A DNA stretch of 64,000 bases from Puccinia triticina. Taxonomy: Eukaryota > Basidiomycota > Pucciniomycetes > Pucciniales > Pucciniaceae. A program made the translations under genes and the position numbers. Positions 1 through 9,585 of the stretch are shown here, piece by piece. The DNA is taken from assembly GCF_026914185.1 (NCBI RefSeq), contig NC_070567.1:3746001-3810000 (forward strand). Reading direction: 5' to 3'. The first letter of the stretch is position 1. Every line of letters begins with the position of its first letter. The notes beneath the pieces are model-generated. The model was not told the DNA's origin and made no database searches. It saw only the letters and a program-made list of their open reading frames with translations.

Positions 1-170
1 TGGCTACAGACACAGATAAGCTAAGCAAACCATATCTGTAGTCCAAAGCCCGCACCAGACTTGAAACACTGATCACATCAAATTGGATGCATGCAGGAAC
101 TCTGCATGGCAGCAAGAACACAATAGTGCTTCAATCATTGCTTAAGGATAGAATCTTGGCAGACACCAAA

Positions 171-2158
171 TATAGTACATCAAGCGCGTCTGGGCACATG
201 CCCCAGTCCCGCGCGGCCGAGCGCCACCGGGGGTTTGGGGGGTGCCCAGGGGGCTTGATTGGGGAGGTTGGGCGGGCCGCGGATCTTGGCACATGCCCAA
301 GTCTTGCCTGGCCGGCCCCAAGCTCTGGGCCGATGAGATCACCGGCAGCCGTGCCGGCAACTACACCTCAACCACCCACCACACCCACTCAACAACAACA
401 CAAGAACAAAAAATCTTTCCAGGTGAGTAAATTTCTACTACTTAGTGACTGCTGAGTCCATTTTTCTGATTGAGGGTTTTTTTCTTGTTGACCACTTTTT
501 TGTAGATGTCCACCTCCGAGGAACTGGAGCTCAAGGCAAATCAAGAAAAGGCCAAGGCGCTCGTCGAGGATCTGCGGGATGTGAACAAGAAGATTGCTCA
601 ACAGGAAGTAATCAAAAAGGCCAAAGCCAAGATCGATGATAAACGAACCTACGAAAACGATCGACTTGCCCATAAAGAACGAAAACCGAATGCAATGATT
701 AAACCCGAGGTCCGCGAACTCATACGCGAGAATGTTATTGGAAGCAGTATGAAGGTGGTTGATGCTGAGAAAACCTTCAAAGTATCGCGACGTCAAATTC
801 AGCGTATCAAAGCTGAAGATCCAAACCTTGTCAAGACGCAAAAAAAACGCCCCAGCAAGTTCACCGACGAGATGAAGACTGAGATCCTCATGCAGCTTGA
901 TCAGCGATCCTCGACTACACTTCCAGAGCTTGCTAAGTTCCTCAAGGACGAGTTCGACGTCAAAATATCGACTCAGGCAATCAGCAACCTGATCCATGAT
1001 ATGGACATATCATGGAAACAGGCTACCAACATACCGGCGTCGTGGAATCAGCCCTACCTTACTCAGCAACGGGCTAATTTTGTGAATCGCCGTGGGCTTG
1101 ATCTTGGGCGGAAGGTCGTGTACGTCGATGAGGCTGGATTTGATCTTCACTCGGGTCGATCTCACGGATATGCTCCCTCCGGTAGGTGTTTTCTCTTCCT
1201 TTCTTTTTTGGTTTCTTGCTGACTTTTGCGTTGAATCAAGGCCAACCTGCTGTCTTGAGTCTTGTACCCAAGGCGAAGCAGGTGACCTTGATAGGTGCCC
1301 TGTCGGAGGAGGGTTTCGTCTATCACGAACTCCTCAACGCGGACAACACCAAGGCTAAGGGGGTAGGCGCGGATCAGTTCTGCCTCTTCCTTGGGAGCCT
1401 TGGTGCTAGGCTTCCTCCCGATTCTATAATCATCATCGATAATGCTCCGATCCACCGAGGCGAGCGCTTTGACAAGGTCCGACAATCGCTCAGCACCTCG
1501 AAATCGATTCAGATCGAATTCCTTCCGAAATACTCCCCGTTCCTCAATCCAATCGAGTACAGCTTTCACTCGATTAAAACCTATGTCCGATCAAAAGAGC
1601 CGCCCAATCGAACAGCTTTAGTTACCGAGATCAAGAACGCAATCAACGAAGCAATTACCCCGGAAAAGTCAACCCATTTTTTTTCTCATTGTCGGCGTCT
1701 TTACCGCCCATGTTCTGAATACCAGGAAATCACTGGGCCCATCTTGGCTGCCCCTTCCTAAAATTAGGTATTCTAATGCTTATTACTATTATTATTATGT
1801 ATTACACATCGATAAATAAATAAAAATAAAAATAAAGATAAAAAATGTATCTAAATAGTAGTAATATACATCTATGTGATATAGCTAGCAATGAATAACC
1901 CTAACATGCAAATCTGGAAAGTGATGACAGTGAGGAAGGGGTGCGATGACCCCTTCACCATGGAATGGTGAGCTTTAGTGTGCGTGGCACCCTCGTTTGG
2001 CCTCGGCCAAGCGGGGCTTTGTGCCGAACCCCGCCAACTTGGCCATGTGCCAAGCGGGGGTTTCGGGTGTGCCACGCGCGCTTTGGGCTCGGCCAAGCGG
2101 GCTTGGGCTTTTCACCCCCGAACTTGTGCATGTGCCCAGACGGGCTTGATGCACTATA
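171..2158 (+). mobile_element. Complete Tc1/mariner-IS630-like DNA transposon
   Basis: The element runs 173-2156 between TA dinucleotides at 171-172 and 2157-2158, the target duplication typical of this superfamily. Terminal inverted repeats at 173-200 and 2129-2156 agree at 26 of 28 positions (core CATCAAG...GTCTGGGCACATG). GC-rich subterminal blocks with repeated GGCACATGCC and GGCCAAGCG motifs lie inside both ends and may be transposase-binding sites (inference). The interior carries one spliced transposase gene on the + strand. With TIRs, duplication and an open transposase all present, the copy may be autonomous. Confidence 0.88.
506..1761 (+). CDS. Tc1/IS630-like (DDE_3 family) transposase, two exons
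   Basis: Exons 506-1181 and 1241-1761 give 398 residues. The 59-bp intron (GTAGGT...CAAG) joins the codon G at YAPSG|QPAVLS. The N-terminal half has an alpha-helical, charged start and a helix-turn-helix region (about residues 60-150) for binding the inverted repeats. The catalytic acidic residues are visible as VYVDEAGFD, IIIDNAPIH and LNPIEYSFHSIK, with 38 residues between the second D and the E (DD38E by direct count). The enzyme would cut and paste its own element in the nucleus. A GTGAGT donor at 423 and an acceptor ending at 505, immediately before the ATG, suggest a 5' UTR intron. No frameshift or stop interrupts it. Confidence 0.85.
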
Positions 2159-3159
2159 TGAGTGCTCAAGTATCGCAAAATATTCAGGCAAAGTTAATCA
2201 AGCTAACTGCTGCTAATAAACCATACAGAAAAAGTTAGAAAACATGAAGCTGACATCATTCTTGTGAAAAAAGACAACCTGTTGGCATTACTTTGCCAAT
2301 TCTCTAGTGCAGAACCAACCCAGAGCAGAGACTAGCTACCTTCATCCAAATCAAGCAATTCAATTGGAAGAAAGAGAAAGTGGCACAAATCTTCTACTCT
2401 ACAAATATTTCTTTATATTCATCACAGTAGAGAGCGGCCAGTAGCCTGCTTCTAGGTAAATCAACTGATCTCACTGAAACCAATGCCATTTTCATTTTTC
2501 ATATTTAAGTACTGTTTGTAAGGAATCAAGATTAAGTCCTTCACTGGTTGATGGTAGGGGCATGGGAAAAGCCTCAGAGACCGGCAAAGGTCTTGCTCAG
2601 AGGTCTCTAAAATTGCAAATGGGCAAGGGGCTAGCCAGGAGAGATAGGAAAACAAGAATCTGTTGATAAGTACAACTTTTGGGGACCAGAAGATGAGGGG
2701 GGAAGTGAGGAAGGAGAAAGGAAGGAATAAAGGAAAGAGGATGAAATGGCTTACCTAGCTGGGACTCGGGAGAGGTAGGAAAACAGGAATCTCTACTGGC
2801 AAGGACATGGAAGCAACACTGGACTAAATACAAGGGCCTTTGGGCCTGCAATACTTCTTGTGAGACCTTGCTGTGTGCAAGGTCTTCCCAGTTGTGTGCT
2901 GGGTCATCACACTGTTCTGATGAGAGATAAAAGGGTTTGCCTAAATGCACCCCAAAAATTTACTTCATGCACACCAACATTTTGGTGTACTTAAATGTGC
3001 ACCCCAATATTACTGGGGTGCAATTATGGAGTACCCCAATTTCTTGGGGTGCGGACCTACTTAGCCCAAAAACACTGGGGTGCAGGTGTTAACACTCAAA
3101 GAATGCTTCTATTTTTGTGGTGAAATTTAATGTACACCAAAGAAATGGTTTACATGAGT
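2159..3159. other. Intergenic stretch with short hairpins
   Basis: I see no supportable gene. From about 2946 to 3175 several short palindromes built on CACCCCA/TGGGGTG recur (for example around an AATATTACT core near 3000-3020 and again near 3040 and 3075), so this part resembles a small hairpin-rich repeat. The rest is unremarkable. Confidence 0.4.
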
Positions 3160-3530
3160 AGTGCACCCCATCAAGGGGAGATACTCCCCCATCCACCCGC
3201 CTTACTTGTAGACTGGCACACATCAATGGTCATCAAGGGGATTAGCACCCCTCAATGACCAACACAGAACGATCATTGAGGGGGGTGCTACTCCCCTTGA
3301 TGACCAGCACAATTGTTCATCAGGGAGTAGCACCTCCCCTCAATGACCAAAACAGAACAGTCATCATCCCCTTGATGACCACCACAATCATTAATCAAGG
3401 GAAGTAGCACCTCCCCTTGATGAGGGTTTTCTACTCCCCTTGATGACCCGCACAATTGTTCATTGAGGGGAGTAGCACCCTCAATGACCAGTCTGTGTTG
3501 GTCATTGAGGGAACACCTGTGGAACTATAA
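3160..3530. repeat. Imperfect tandem hairpin array (TGATGACC/GGTCATTGAGG units)
   Basis: Units of about 40-70 bp recur, each carrying a short inverted repeat (CAATGACC...GGTCATTG or TGATGACC...) next to GGGGAGTAGCACC. The same hairpin theme returns at 5450-5515 and, with GC-rich variants, at 16059-17220, so a related satellite has expanded in more than one element of this window. Confidence 0.65.
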
Positions 3531-3532
3531 TT

Positions 3533-3586
3533 CTTTGGCTTTTAGCCAAAGAAAAATGTGCATTTTTCTTTGGCTAAAAGCCAAAG
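3533..3586. repeat. Perfect 26-bp-arm palindrome
   Basis: Arms 3533-3558 and 3561-3586 are exact reverse complements around the two bases TG; each arm contains its own smaller palindrome (CTTTGGCTTTTAGCCAAAG). The right arm forms the outer part of the left inverted repeat of the surrounding composite element, so the palindrome may be a junction of two abutting element ends. Confidence 0.85.
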
Positions 3587-3661
3587 GAGCGCTGGAGCTG
3601 GCCAGGCTGGCGGGGCTGAGTTCATAGGAACCTAGCCACAAAACCTGGGCAGCGCAACCAA

Positions 3662-3740
3662 TGTTTGTTAGCCTAGTGGTTTGCAGTGCAGCTGCAAACC
3701 TCCTTACAGCAAGGTTTCCGGTTCAATTCCCACTGCCCCC
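3662..3740 (+). repeat. tRNA-derived (SINE-like) head with pol III A and B boxes
   Basis: TTAGCCTAGTGG at 3668-3679 fits a pol III A box and GGTTCAATTCC at 3720-3730 is a perfect B box, with tRNA-like spacing. Only two base pairs of the T stem form and the acceptor ends do not pair, so this is not a functional tRNA gene. A tRNA-derived SINE head or relic is the likely reading; simple G-rich repeats follow it as a tail. Confidence 0.6.
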
Positions 3741-3749
3741 ATGCCCGAT

Positions 3750-3892
3750 TTGGGGGTTAGGGGGGGTTTTTGGGGGTTGGGTTTTTGGGGGTTGGGTTTT
3801 TGGGGGTTGGGTTTTTGGGGGTTGGGTTTTTGGGGGTTGGGTTTTTGGGGATAGGGGATAGGGGTTAGGGGTTAGGGGTTAGGGGTTAGGGC
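3750..3892 (+). repeat. 15-bp G-rich tandem repeat followed by telomere-like TTAGGGG repeats
   Basis: About six copies of a 15-bp unit (TTTTTGGGGGTTGGG) are followed by GGGGATA and then four or five TTAGGGG units ending near 3892. The G runs could form quadruplexes. The TTAGGGG units resemble but do not equal the fungal telomere repeat TTAGGG, so an interstitial telomere origin is only one option; slippage expansion is another. Confidence 0.8.
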
Positions 3893-3929
3893 AGTTTTTT
3901 AAAAAAAAAAAACGTGGCAAGGTGTATAG

Positions 3930-4170
3930 TACATTGTATTGGATAGGTATTGGTATGTATCGGATACGTATTGGTATGTGTCGGATACGTATTGGTATGT
4001 ATTGGATACGTATTGGTATGTATTTTTAGTACACTGTACAGGTATGTATTGGATACGTATCGGCATGTATTGGATATGTATTGCTATGTATTTGTATTGG
4101 ATACAGCAATACATTGTATTGGTATGTATTGGATACACCAATTATGTATTGGATACACCAATACAATGTA
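3930..4170. repeat. 21-bp tandem repeat (TATTGGTATGTATYGGATACG)
   Basis: Diverged copies of a 21-bp unit run across the segment. The ends carry inverted copies of TACATTGTATTGG (start, near 3931; and as CCAATACAATGTA near 4157), so the array is bounded by a short inverted repeat. Confidence 0.75.
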
Positions 4171-4275
4171 TGCCAGCTCATCCAGCGCCAGCCAGTGCGC
4201 CAGCTCCAGCGCTAGCCAGCGCCAGCCAGCGCACCAGCTCCAGTGCTAGCCAGTGCCACCCAGCGCGCCAGCTCC
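4170..4275. repeat. 34-bp tandem repeat (CCAGCTCCAG...GCGCA)
   Basis: About three copies of a 34-bp GC-rich unit rich in CCAGC. It abuts the palindrome GGAGCTGGCC/CCAGCTCC into which the neighbouring LTR inserted. Confidence 0.7.
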
Positions 4276-4291
4276 AGTGGAGCTGGCCCGG

Positions 4292-5399
4292 TGTAAAGCT
4301 CAGAAGTGTTCCTGAGAACCTTTTGCTGAGTGCGGAAAGGGATGTATGAGGAAACCTCTGCCTTTCCTGGTTCACTAGACACTAAAACAAGCCCACCAAT
4401 CTCAGATTGGCAGGTTTAATGTAGTGATAGTGGAGTGTTATCAAAAGATAACTGTTGTTATAAAGTGAGTGCGATGAAGTTGCTAAAATGTGTTATGAGT
4501 GAGGAGTCTGGACTTCAACCAGATGATAGTTGGTCAAAGAGGACCCCTCAGAGGTTTGTGTTATGTAATGTGAGTGTTGTGTAGAGTTGTTATTTCATGT
4601 GTAAGTGTTTTGTAATGTGTGTAAAACCAAAATATAGGGTGACTAATATATTGTGGAGTGAGCAGTTGTGTACTTTGTTATAGGGGAAACTGAGTGCAGG
4701 TAGTCTGCTGGGGGAAAGTTACAACAGGGGAGGAGAGCCTCCTTTTATAGACAACAGTGAGGGATTTTAGCTCCAGAGGAGCTCTACATGAGAGATTTTA
4801 GCTAGATACATGAGGGTTTTTGGCTAGTACATATGTTGAATGGGTGAATGTGATTGGTCACGACTGTACAGGTGATTATGGGTTATGACATGCAGGTTGA
4901 ATCAGGAGGTGTGATTGGTCAGGACTGTATGTTAGTGAAGTCATGCTGTAACCAGGTCACCTGCTGTTGTTATGCAACGAAAATCCACTAGTGCATTCAG
5001 CTTAGTGCATGCAGCTATCACATGCAGCTAGCACCTGCATGAGTGCCTGCATGTGTACACTGTATGTATGTAAGTGATGATGCAGCTATGTGTAAATATG
5101 TATGTAGCTATGTATGTGACCGTGTGTGTAAATAAGTGTTGTAAATGTGGATTGTGTAACTGTTTGAGGTTGTAAGGGGTATTGTGAGTGTGTAAGAGTA
5201 TGTAACTTCTGAGTGAGTGCCCTTATGAGTGTTCTGTAAGGCAAGACTAGGGGTGAATTTGTCCCTAGAAACTGAATCTTGTGGGATATTAAGTGATTGA
5301 TAAGAGGAAAAGGGAGATTAAGAGTGAAAATAATAGAAATAAGAAAGAAAAGCAGAAAATTTTGATTTTGGCATATGGGATACCATAAAGCATACCACA
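4292..5399. mobile_element. Solo LTR, copy 1 (1,108 bp), target duplication CCGG
   Basis: The sequence starts TGTAAAGCTC and ends CATACCACA (TG...CA), and CCGG flanks it on both sides (4288-4291 and 5400-5403). It has no coding capacity. A second copy lies at 25132-26314 with the same ends and similar sequence at both termini. With a perfect 4-bp duplication and no internal region, a solo LTR left by LTR-LTR recombination is the best reading. The pre-insertion site GGAGCTGG-CCCGG-CCAGCTCC is itself a palindrome. Confidence 0.8.
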
Positions 5400-5443
5400 C
5401 CGGCCAGCTCCGCGGTCCTTTGGCTTTTAGCCGAAGAAAAAAA

Positions 5444-6079
5444 GGGACAAAACTCTGAGGGAAGGTGCTAATCCCCTCAATGAGCAATTGTGCCTTTCAT
5501 TGAGGGGAGTAAATGCTTTTCTAGTGATTTGTCAAACAAAATCTTGAAAAAGTTGCTTCCTTCACATGCAGTGTGCAAAGTGTTTGGAGGTGCGCACACT
5601 GCACATTGCACAAAGAGCTTTTTGCAGTGCGCAAAGTAAGTCTGAAAAAAGAAAGTGATCATAACAACTTTTTCATCTTTTTGAACATGGAGAAGAAAAT
5701 CAAAAGATGAGTGGGAGGAATTGGATTTTCAGTGCACATTTTTGCATTGGTGTATATAAAAATAAGGTGCAAGAGAAAAGTGGCCCTACTATAAATGCCC
5801 TAAAAGTTAGATTGAGACTTTATAACTTTGGAATGTAGGGGTATGGTCACCTGGAAAAGTTATTGTAATGCTGAACTAAAAACTGGGAGCACAGGGGCAG
5901 GACCACCTGGGTATTTATGAAAAATGAAAGCCCCAAAACATGCCAAAGAATATTTGTGGTGAATTTAGGACAGATTTTGTTGCAGGGGGGTAGGAAGAAA
6001 TTTGTTTGATTAAATGCAATGTGTAGCTGCAGAAATGAAGAAACTCAGAGGAACTGGTACAAATTTTAACCAAGAAATG
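5444..6079. other. Intergenic, no gene recognised
   Basis: Apart from one more hairpin of the CCCCTCAATGAG.../...CATTGAGGGG type at about 5473-5507, I see nothing supportable. It is the 3' flank of the minus-strand gene that follows. Confidence 0.5.
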
Positions 6080-8002
6080 CTAAAGAGGAAAATTGGATAG
6101 CCTGGTTGTGGAATCAAAGATGATCTTTCTTGATTTATCTTGCACTTGTTCTGTCAAACCTTCAATTCCATAGAAGAAGAGGCTATTAAAGAATTTCTTG
6201 AAACTCTTGGGAAGATTGTTTTTATTTTTGCTTTTGAAATAGGACCAAAGGGTAGGTTGTTCTCTTTCCATCCAGATTTCTATCATGTGCCATACAAATG
6301 TACTTGCTCCTTGATCTCTACGTCCTTTCATGCTAAATGAAATTGAAAATAGTTTCTCTTTCCAGATGTCTCTGACCTCTGGAACTGAAGTAGGGTTTTT
6401 GAGGTAGATTTTGAAATCTTGAAGCAACTTCACAGCATTTTTCATTTCTTTGGGATATTCTTTGTAGCTATTGATAGGGAGAATTGCAATGAACATCTCA
6501 AGATGAATCATGAAAATTGGGACAACATAAGGAGGAGAAAAGAAGTAGCTATCATGACCCCAGTGATTCAGATTAATATTGGCTTTGAGTTCCCAATATC
6601 TGAACCATTTATTTATAGAGCCTGTCAATTTCTTCATCTTGGGTATAATCTCAGGGGCTGATACTCCTTGGTGTGGGTGTGTCAAAATATGATTAGCTAA
6701 TTGCAGTTGGTTTACTTGCAAAAATTCCCCTTTTGTGGGCTTTGGGAGTGATTCCAGAGTTCTGCTTATGTATGATATGTGGTCGCCTTGCATTGAAGGT
6801 GGGATCATAATATCATTGTCTATCTTGAAAATACCAAGGTCAAATTTCAATCTTTCAAGAGTGTTTGCTGTGGCTTCTGGAGTAAAACTGTTGATATTCA
6901 TTGATCTCCCAACTTCTCCTTCCATAATTCCGAGATGCCTGTCATTTTTTTTCAAATTGGTTATTACTTTGGGTGTATGCTTTGACAATTCCAATTTGCC
7001 TGATACTGGGAAACTTGAAATATCAGACTGGATGTTGAAGATGGGATGGTATTCTCTGAGTGGTGAAATCTTCTGATAGTCCTCATGCAGTGAATTACAA
7101 CCCTGAATAGGAGGATTTAAATCTGAAAAAACTTCAAATGATTTGGTTTTCACTCTTGGAGTACCCCTGGGACCATGATACTCTATAGCTGATTTGAATT
7201 TTTGGGGAGTCCCTCTGAATTCTGGAGTGATTTGTTGGAAAGATACGGTGTCTTCAAAAGGAACATTACTTCTCAGAGTGAAAATTTCTCTAACTGCCTG
7301 CCTTTTTGGGTGGGGAATTGAAGAGACTATTTGACGAGCAAATTCAGGAATTTCTTGATCTTGGCCAAACCTAGTAATTAGATCTTGTTCATGGTTATTG
7401 AATTCAGGTATTACTGGCTGCCCAGGTGGCATTAGACTGACAGCTGTAGAAAAGTCTTCAGGTTGAAGGGGTACCATATTTGATTGAGTGGGAGAATGTC
7501 CAAAGGACTTGAGCCTGAGGAACCAGCCATCTGAATTTGATTTTGATTCATAATCTTGTTTTGTAGCCACAGTGGTATCCTTCTCCAGAGTTGTCTGCTG
7601 TGCCAATTCTGCCCTTATTGGCCTGGGCCTTTTTCCCAGGTGAAACTTGCTGTCTAACTGAATTTTGGATTTAGAGAGTGATGGATCCAAGAAAAACCTG
7701 TCTTTATGTCTTTTTGAAGCTACAATCATGTCTTCAGGAATGTATACTTGATTATTTTCATTGTTTTTGAGAGATTTTTCATGCCTACTTGATTCTGCAG
7801 AAAGAGAGAAGAAGTCATATTCTTGTGGCTTGGAATATCCATCTGAATGTTTGGAATGTATTGGATCATCATTTGAATTCAATTTCAAAGACAAATCTGT
7901 AGAGGGATTCAAAGTTTTTCTAACAGGATGCTGCAACTGATCAGTTGCCCTGGCAGAAATGATGACCACACAACCAAGAAATAGAAATTGGTTCTTTTTC
8001 AT
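6080..8002 (-). CDS. Putative secreted protein of unknown family (640 aa)
   Basis: A single open frame on the minus strand. An upstream in-frame ATG at 8074 exists, but I choose the ATG at 8002 because it begins a convincing signal peptide: MKKNQFLFLGCVVIISARA followed by TDQ, with a hydrophobic core and an A-x-A cleavage site. The mature protein is hydrophilic and basic to about residue 330 (several K/R-rich and S-rich stretches), then has a Trp- and Phe-rich C-terminal third (around WFRYWELK, NHWGHDSYFF and WHMIEIWMERE) likely to be folded. I recognise no catalytic motif and few cysteines. In rust fungi, large lineage-specific secreted families are common, so a role at the host interface is possible but is inference only. 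Confidence 0.6.
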   Translation of the reverse strand: MKKNQFLFLGCVVIISARATDQLQHPVRKTLNPSTDLSLKLNSNDDPIHSKHSDGYSKPQEYDFFSLSAESSRHEKSLKNNENNQVYIPEDMIVASKRHKDRFFLDPSLSKSKIQLDSKFHLGKRPRPIRAELAQQTTLEKDTTVATKQDYESKSNSDGWFLRLKSFGHSPTQSNMVPLQPEDFSTAVSLMPPGQPVIPEFNNHEQDLITRFGQDQEIPEFARQIVSSIPHPKRQAVREIFTLRSNVPFEDTVSFQQITPEFRGTPQKFKSAIEYHGPRGTPRVKTKSFEVFSDLNPPIQGCNSLHEDYQKISPLREYHPIFNIQSDISSFPVSGKLELSKHTPKVITNLKKNDRHLGIMEGEVGRSMNINSFTPEATANTLERLKFDLGIFKIDNDIMIPPSMQGDHISYISRTLESLPKPTKGEFLQVNQLQLANHILTHPHQGVSAPEIIPKMKKLTGSINKWFRYWELKANINLNHWGHDSYFFSPPYVVPIFMIHLEMFIAILPINSYKEYPKEMKNAVKLLQDFKIYLKNPTSVPEVRDIWKEKLFSISFSMKGRRDQGASTFVWHMIEIWMEREQPTLWSYFKSKNKNNLPKSFKKFFNSLFFYGIEGLTEQVQDKSRKIIFDSTTRLSNFPL

Positions 8003-8074
8003 GCTTGATGAGCTTACCAACTTCAAAAATGCAGCTGTGTCTTTGGGTTTATGAATGGGATTTGGCAAGGTCAA

Positions 8075-8956
8075 ATGAAAATTGAGATTGATGGAAGCAC
8101 AAAAAACAGGTCAATTGTGAAGCATTTAACTTGAGAAACACTGCAGCTGCCCAGCTGTAGTCCCATAATTGAAATTGACACATGTTTTACTGAGTATTAT
8201 CAAATTTTGTATTTTGAAGGGGCTGTTTTGCCCACAAACTTGTTAGATGTATAGGCACAATTACATAGTCAATACCCATGACATGTGCATACATGCGCCT
8301 CAGACCTAACCTAGTGAGACCACATGTTCCAAACCTACTATTGTACCTAGTCTACATGTATCCACATGCCCCAGTCCCAATTATCTCCTCATCAAGATAG
8401 GAGACCAAGCCTCTGGGTGTGTGGAAAGCCTACCACATGATGCTATTTTCATATAGATCCTTGAGTTGCTATAAAACTGAATCTCAAATGCATCAGATCC
8501 CCAAACTTAAGTAAGTCCCTCTCTTCCCTGAGGAGATACTTATGACTTATCAGGAATGTTTGCATCAGAGAACTAGATAATTCACCCCTTATTTTGTTAC
8601 ATCACTCTCATGAATTCCTAGTCTCATCCATGAGACCAACTTTTTCTACATTTACAGTGTTCATTTTCTAGCATAAAATCATAACACCATAAAATCATAA
8701 AATTCTAAGCTGAAAAAAATATTTTCCACACAATATTTCTAGAATGGTACATATGAAATCATCAATTGAAAGTTTTATGATTTTATGATTTTATGTATTG
8801 AAAATTTTATGATTTCAACTTTGAACATCATAATTGCATGCTTCTTTGTCTATTTTACATATTTTCTAGATTGCATGATTCTTGAAAGATTTTTTTTATC
8901 CAGAAAGTGAAATAATAAAATCACAGCACTTTGGCTGAGTGCGCTCAGACCTGTAC
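8075..8956. other. AT-rich intergenic with inverted ATAAAATCATAAAATT repeats
   Basis: Around 8670-8705 runs of ATAAAATCATAAAAT occur, and around 8770-8815 the reverse complement ATTTTATGATTTTAT occurs several times, making a potential AT-rich cruciform. It is a candidate small inverted-repeat element; no target duplication was found. No gene is seen. Confidence 0.45.
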
Positions 8957-8958
8957 TA

Positions 8959-9142
8959 CAGTGACCCCGCCATGTAAGCATTCACGATGTAAGCATAATC
9001 ACAATGTAAGCATAGCATAAATGTAGATTTCCCGCGACCATTCTCTTGGTTTTGCTGGGATTTTACCTCGATAAGAAGCATACCACAATGTAAGCATAGG
9101 ATTTTTGTCCACCATCCTTATGCTTACATGGCGGGGTCACTG
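8959..9142. mobile_element. MITE, 184 bp, pogo/mariner type, TA target
   Basis: Perfect 23-bp terminal inverted repeats (8959-8981 and 9120-9142, beginning CAGTGACCCCGCCATGTAAG) lie between TA dinucleotides at 8957-8958 and 9143-9144. The interior repeats ATGTAAGCAT several times. Ends beginning CAGT with a TA duplication fit Tc1/mariner or pogo-like non-autonomous elements. The perfect repeats suggest a young insertion. Confidence 0.88.
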
Positions 9143-9585
9143 TATAGCACTGGCACTGTTATCTGGTCAATTTCATCAGAAATCAGAGTTTTAGATAAAA
9201 ACAAGCGTGAAGACAGAGGGGAGATGGTCTCAATTTGTATCAAAAGGAAAAGAACATGTAGGCCTGCCATCCACCCAAAAATTTGAAGGTTTGGTGCTGT
9301 CAAGGTTGAGTTCTGGTGGTCCAAAGAAAAGCACCATCAAAACCCAAATTTCTCTCACACAAACATTCCTGATAAGTCATAATCCTCATGCAATGACTAA
9401 GACAAGAGAGGGACTTAGTTATTTATTTAAGTTTGTCAGATCCCTCACTCTTACTCGGGAGGTTACGGTCGTATGGATGTTTGTTTGTATTAAGTTTGGG
9501 TGCGAGTCGGTGCCATGAGCCGGGAACGGTTGTTTTCCACCCGGACCCGCTCGAGAAACATTCATCCGTGAATCCTAGCAGCAAT

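Larger units (their letters stand above)
3562..5443. mobile_element. Composite non-autonomous element with about 40-bp inverted repeats
   Basis: The left end (about 3562-3603) and right end (about 5402-5443) are imperfect inverted repeats sharing CTTTGGCTAAAAGCCAAAGG followed by GGAGCTGGCC. Between them lie a tRNA-like sequence, a 15-bp G-rich array, telomere-like repeats, a 21-bp array, a 34-bp array and a solo LTR. No transposase is present. It can be read as a MITE that accumulated tandem repeats and was later hit by an LTR retrotransposon. Target duplication and superfamily are not clear. Confidence 0.55.

Noticed and set aside
3899..4349. Tyr/Ile-rich proteins encoded by the TGTATTGG repeat
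   Set aside because: Open frames arise only from the 21-bp tandem repeat, whose length is a multiple of three.
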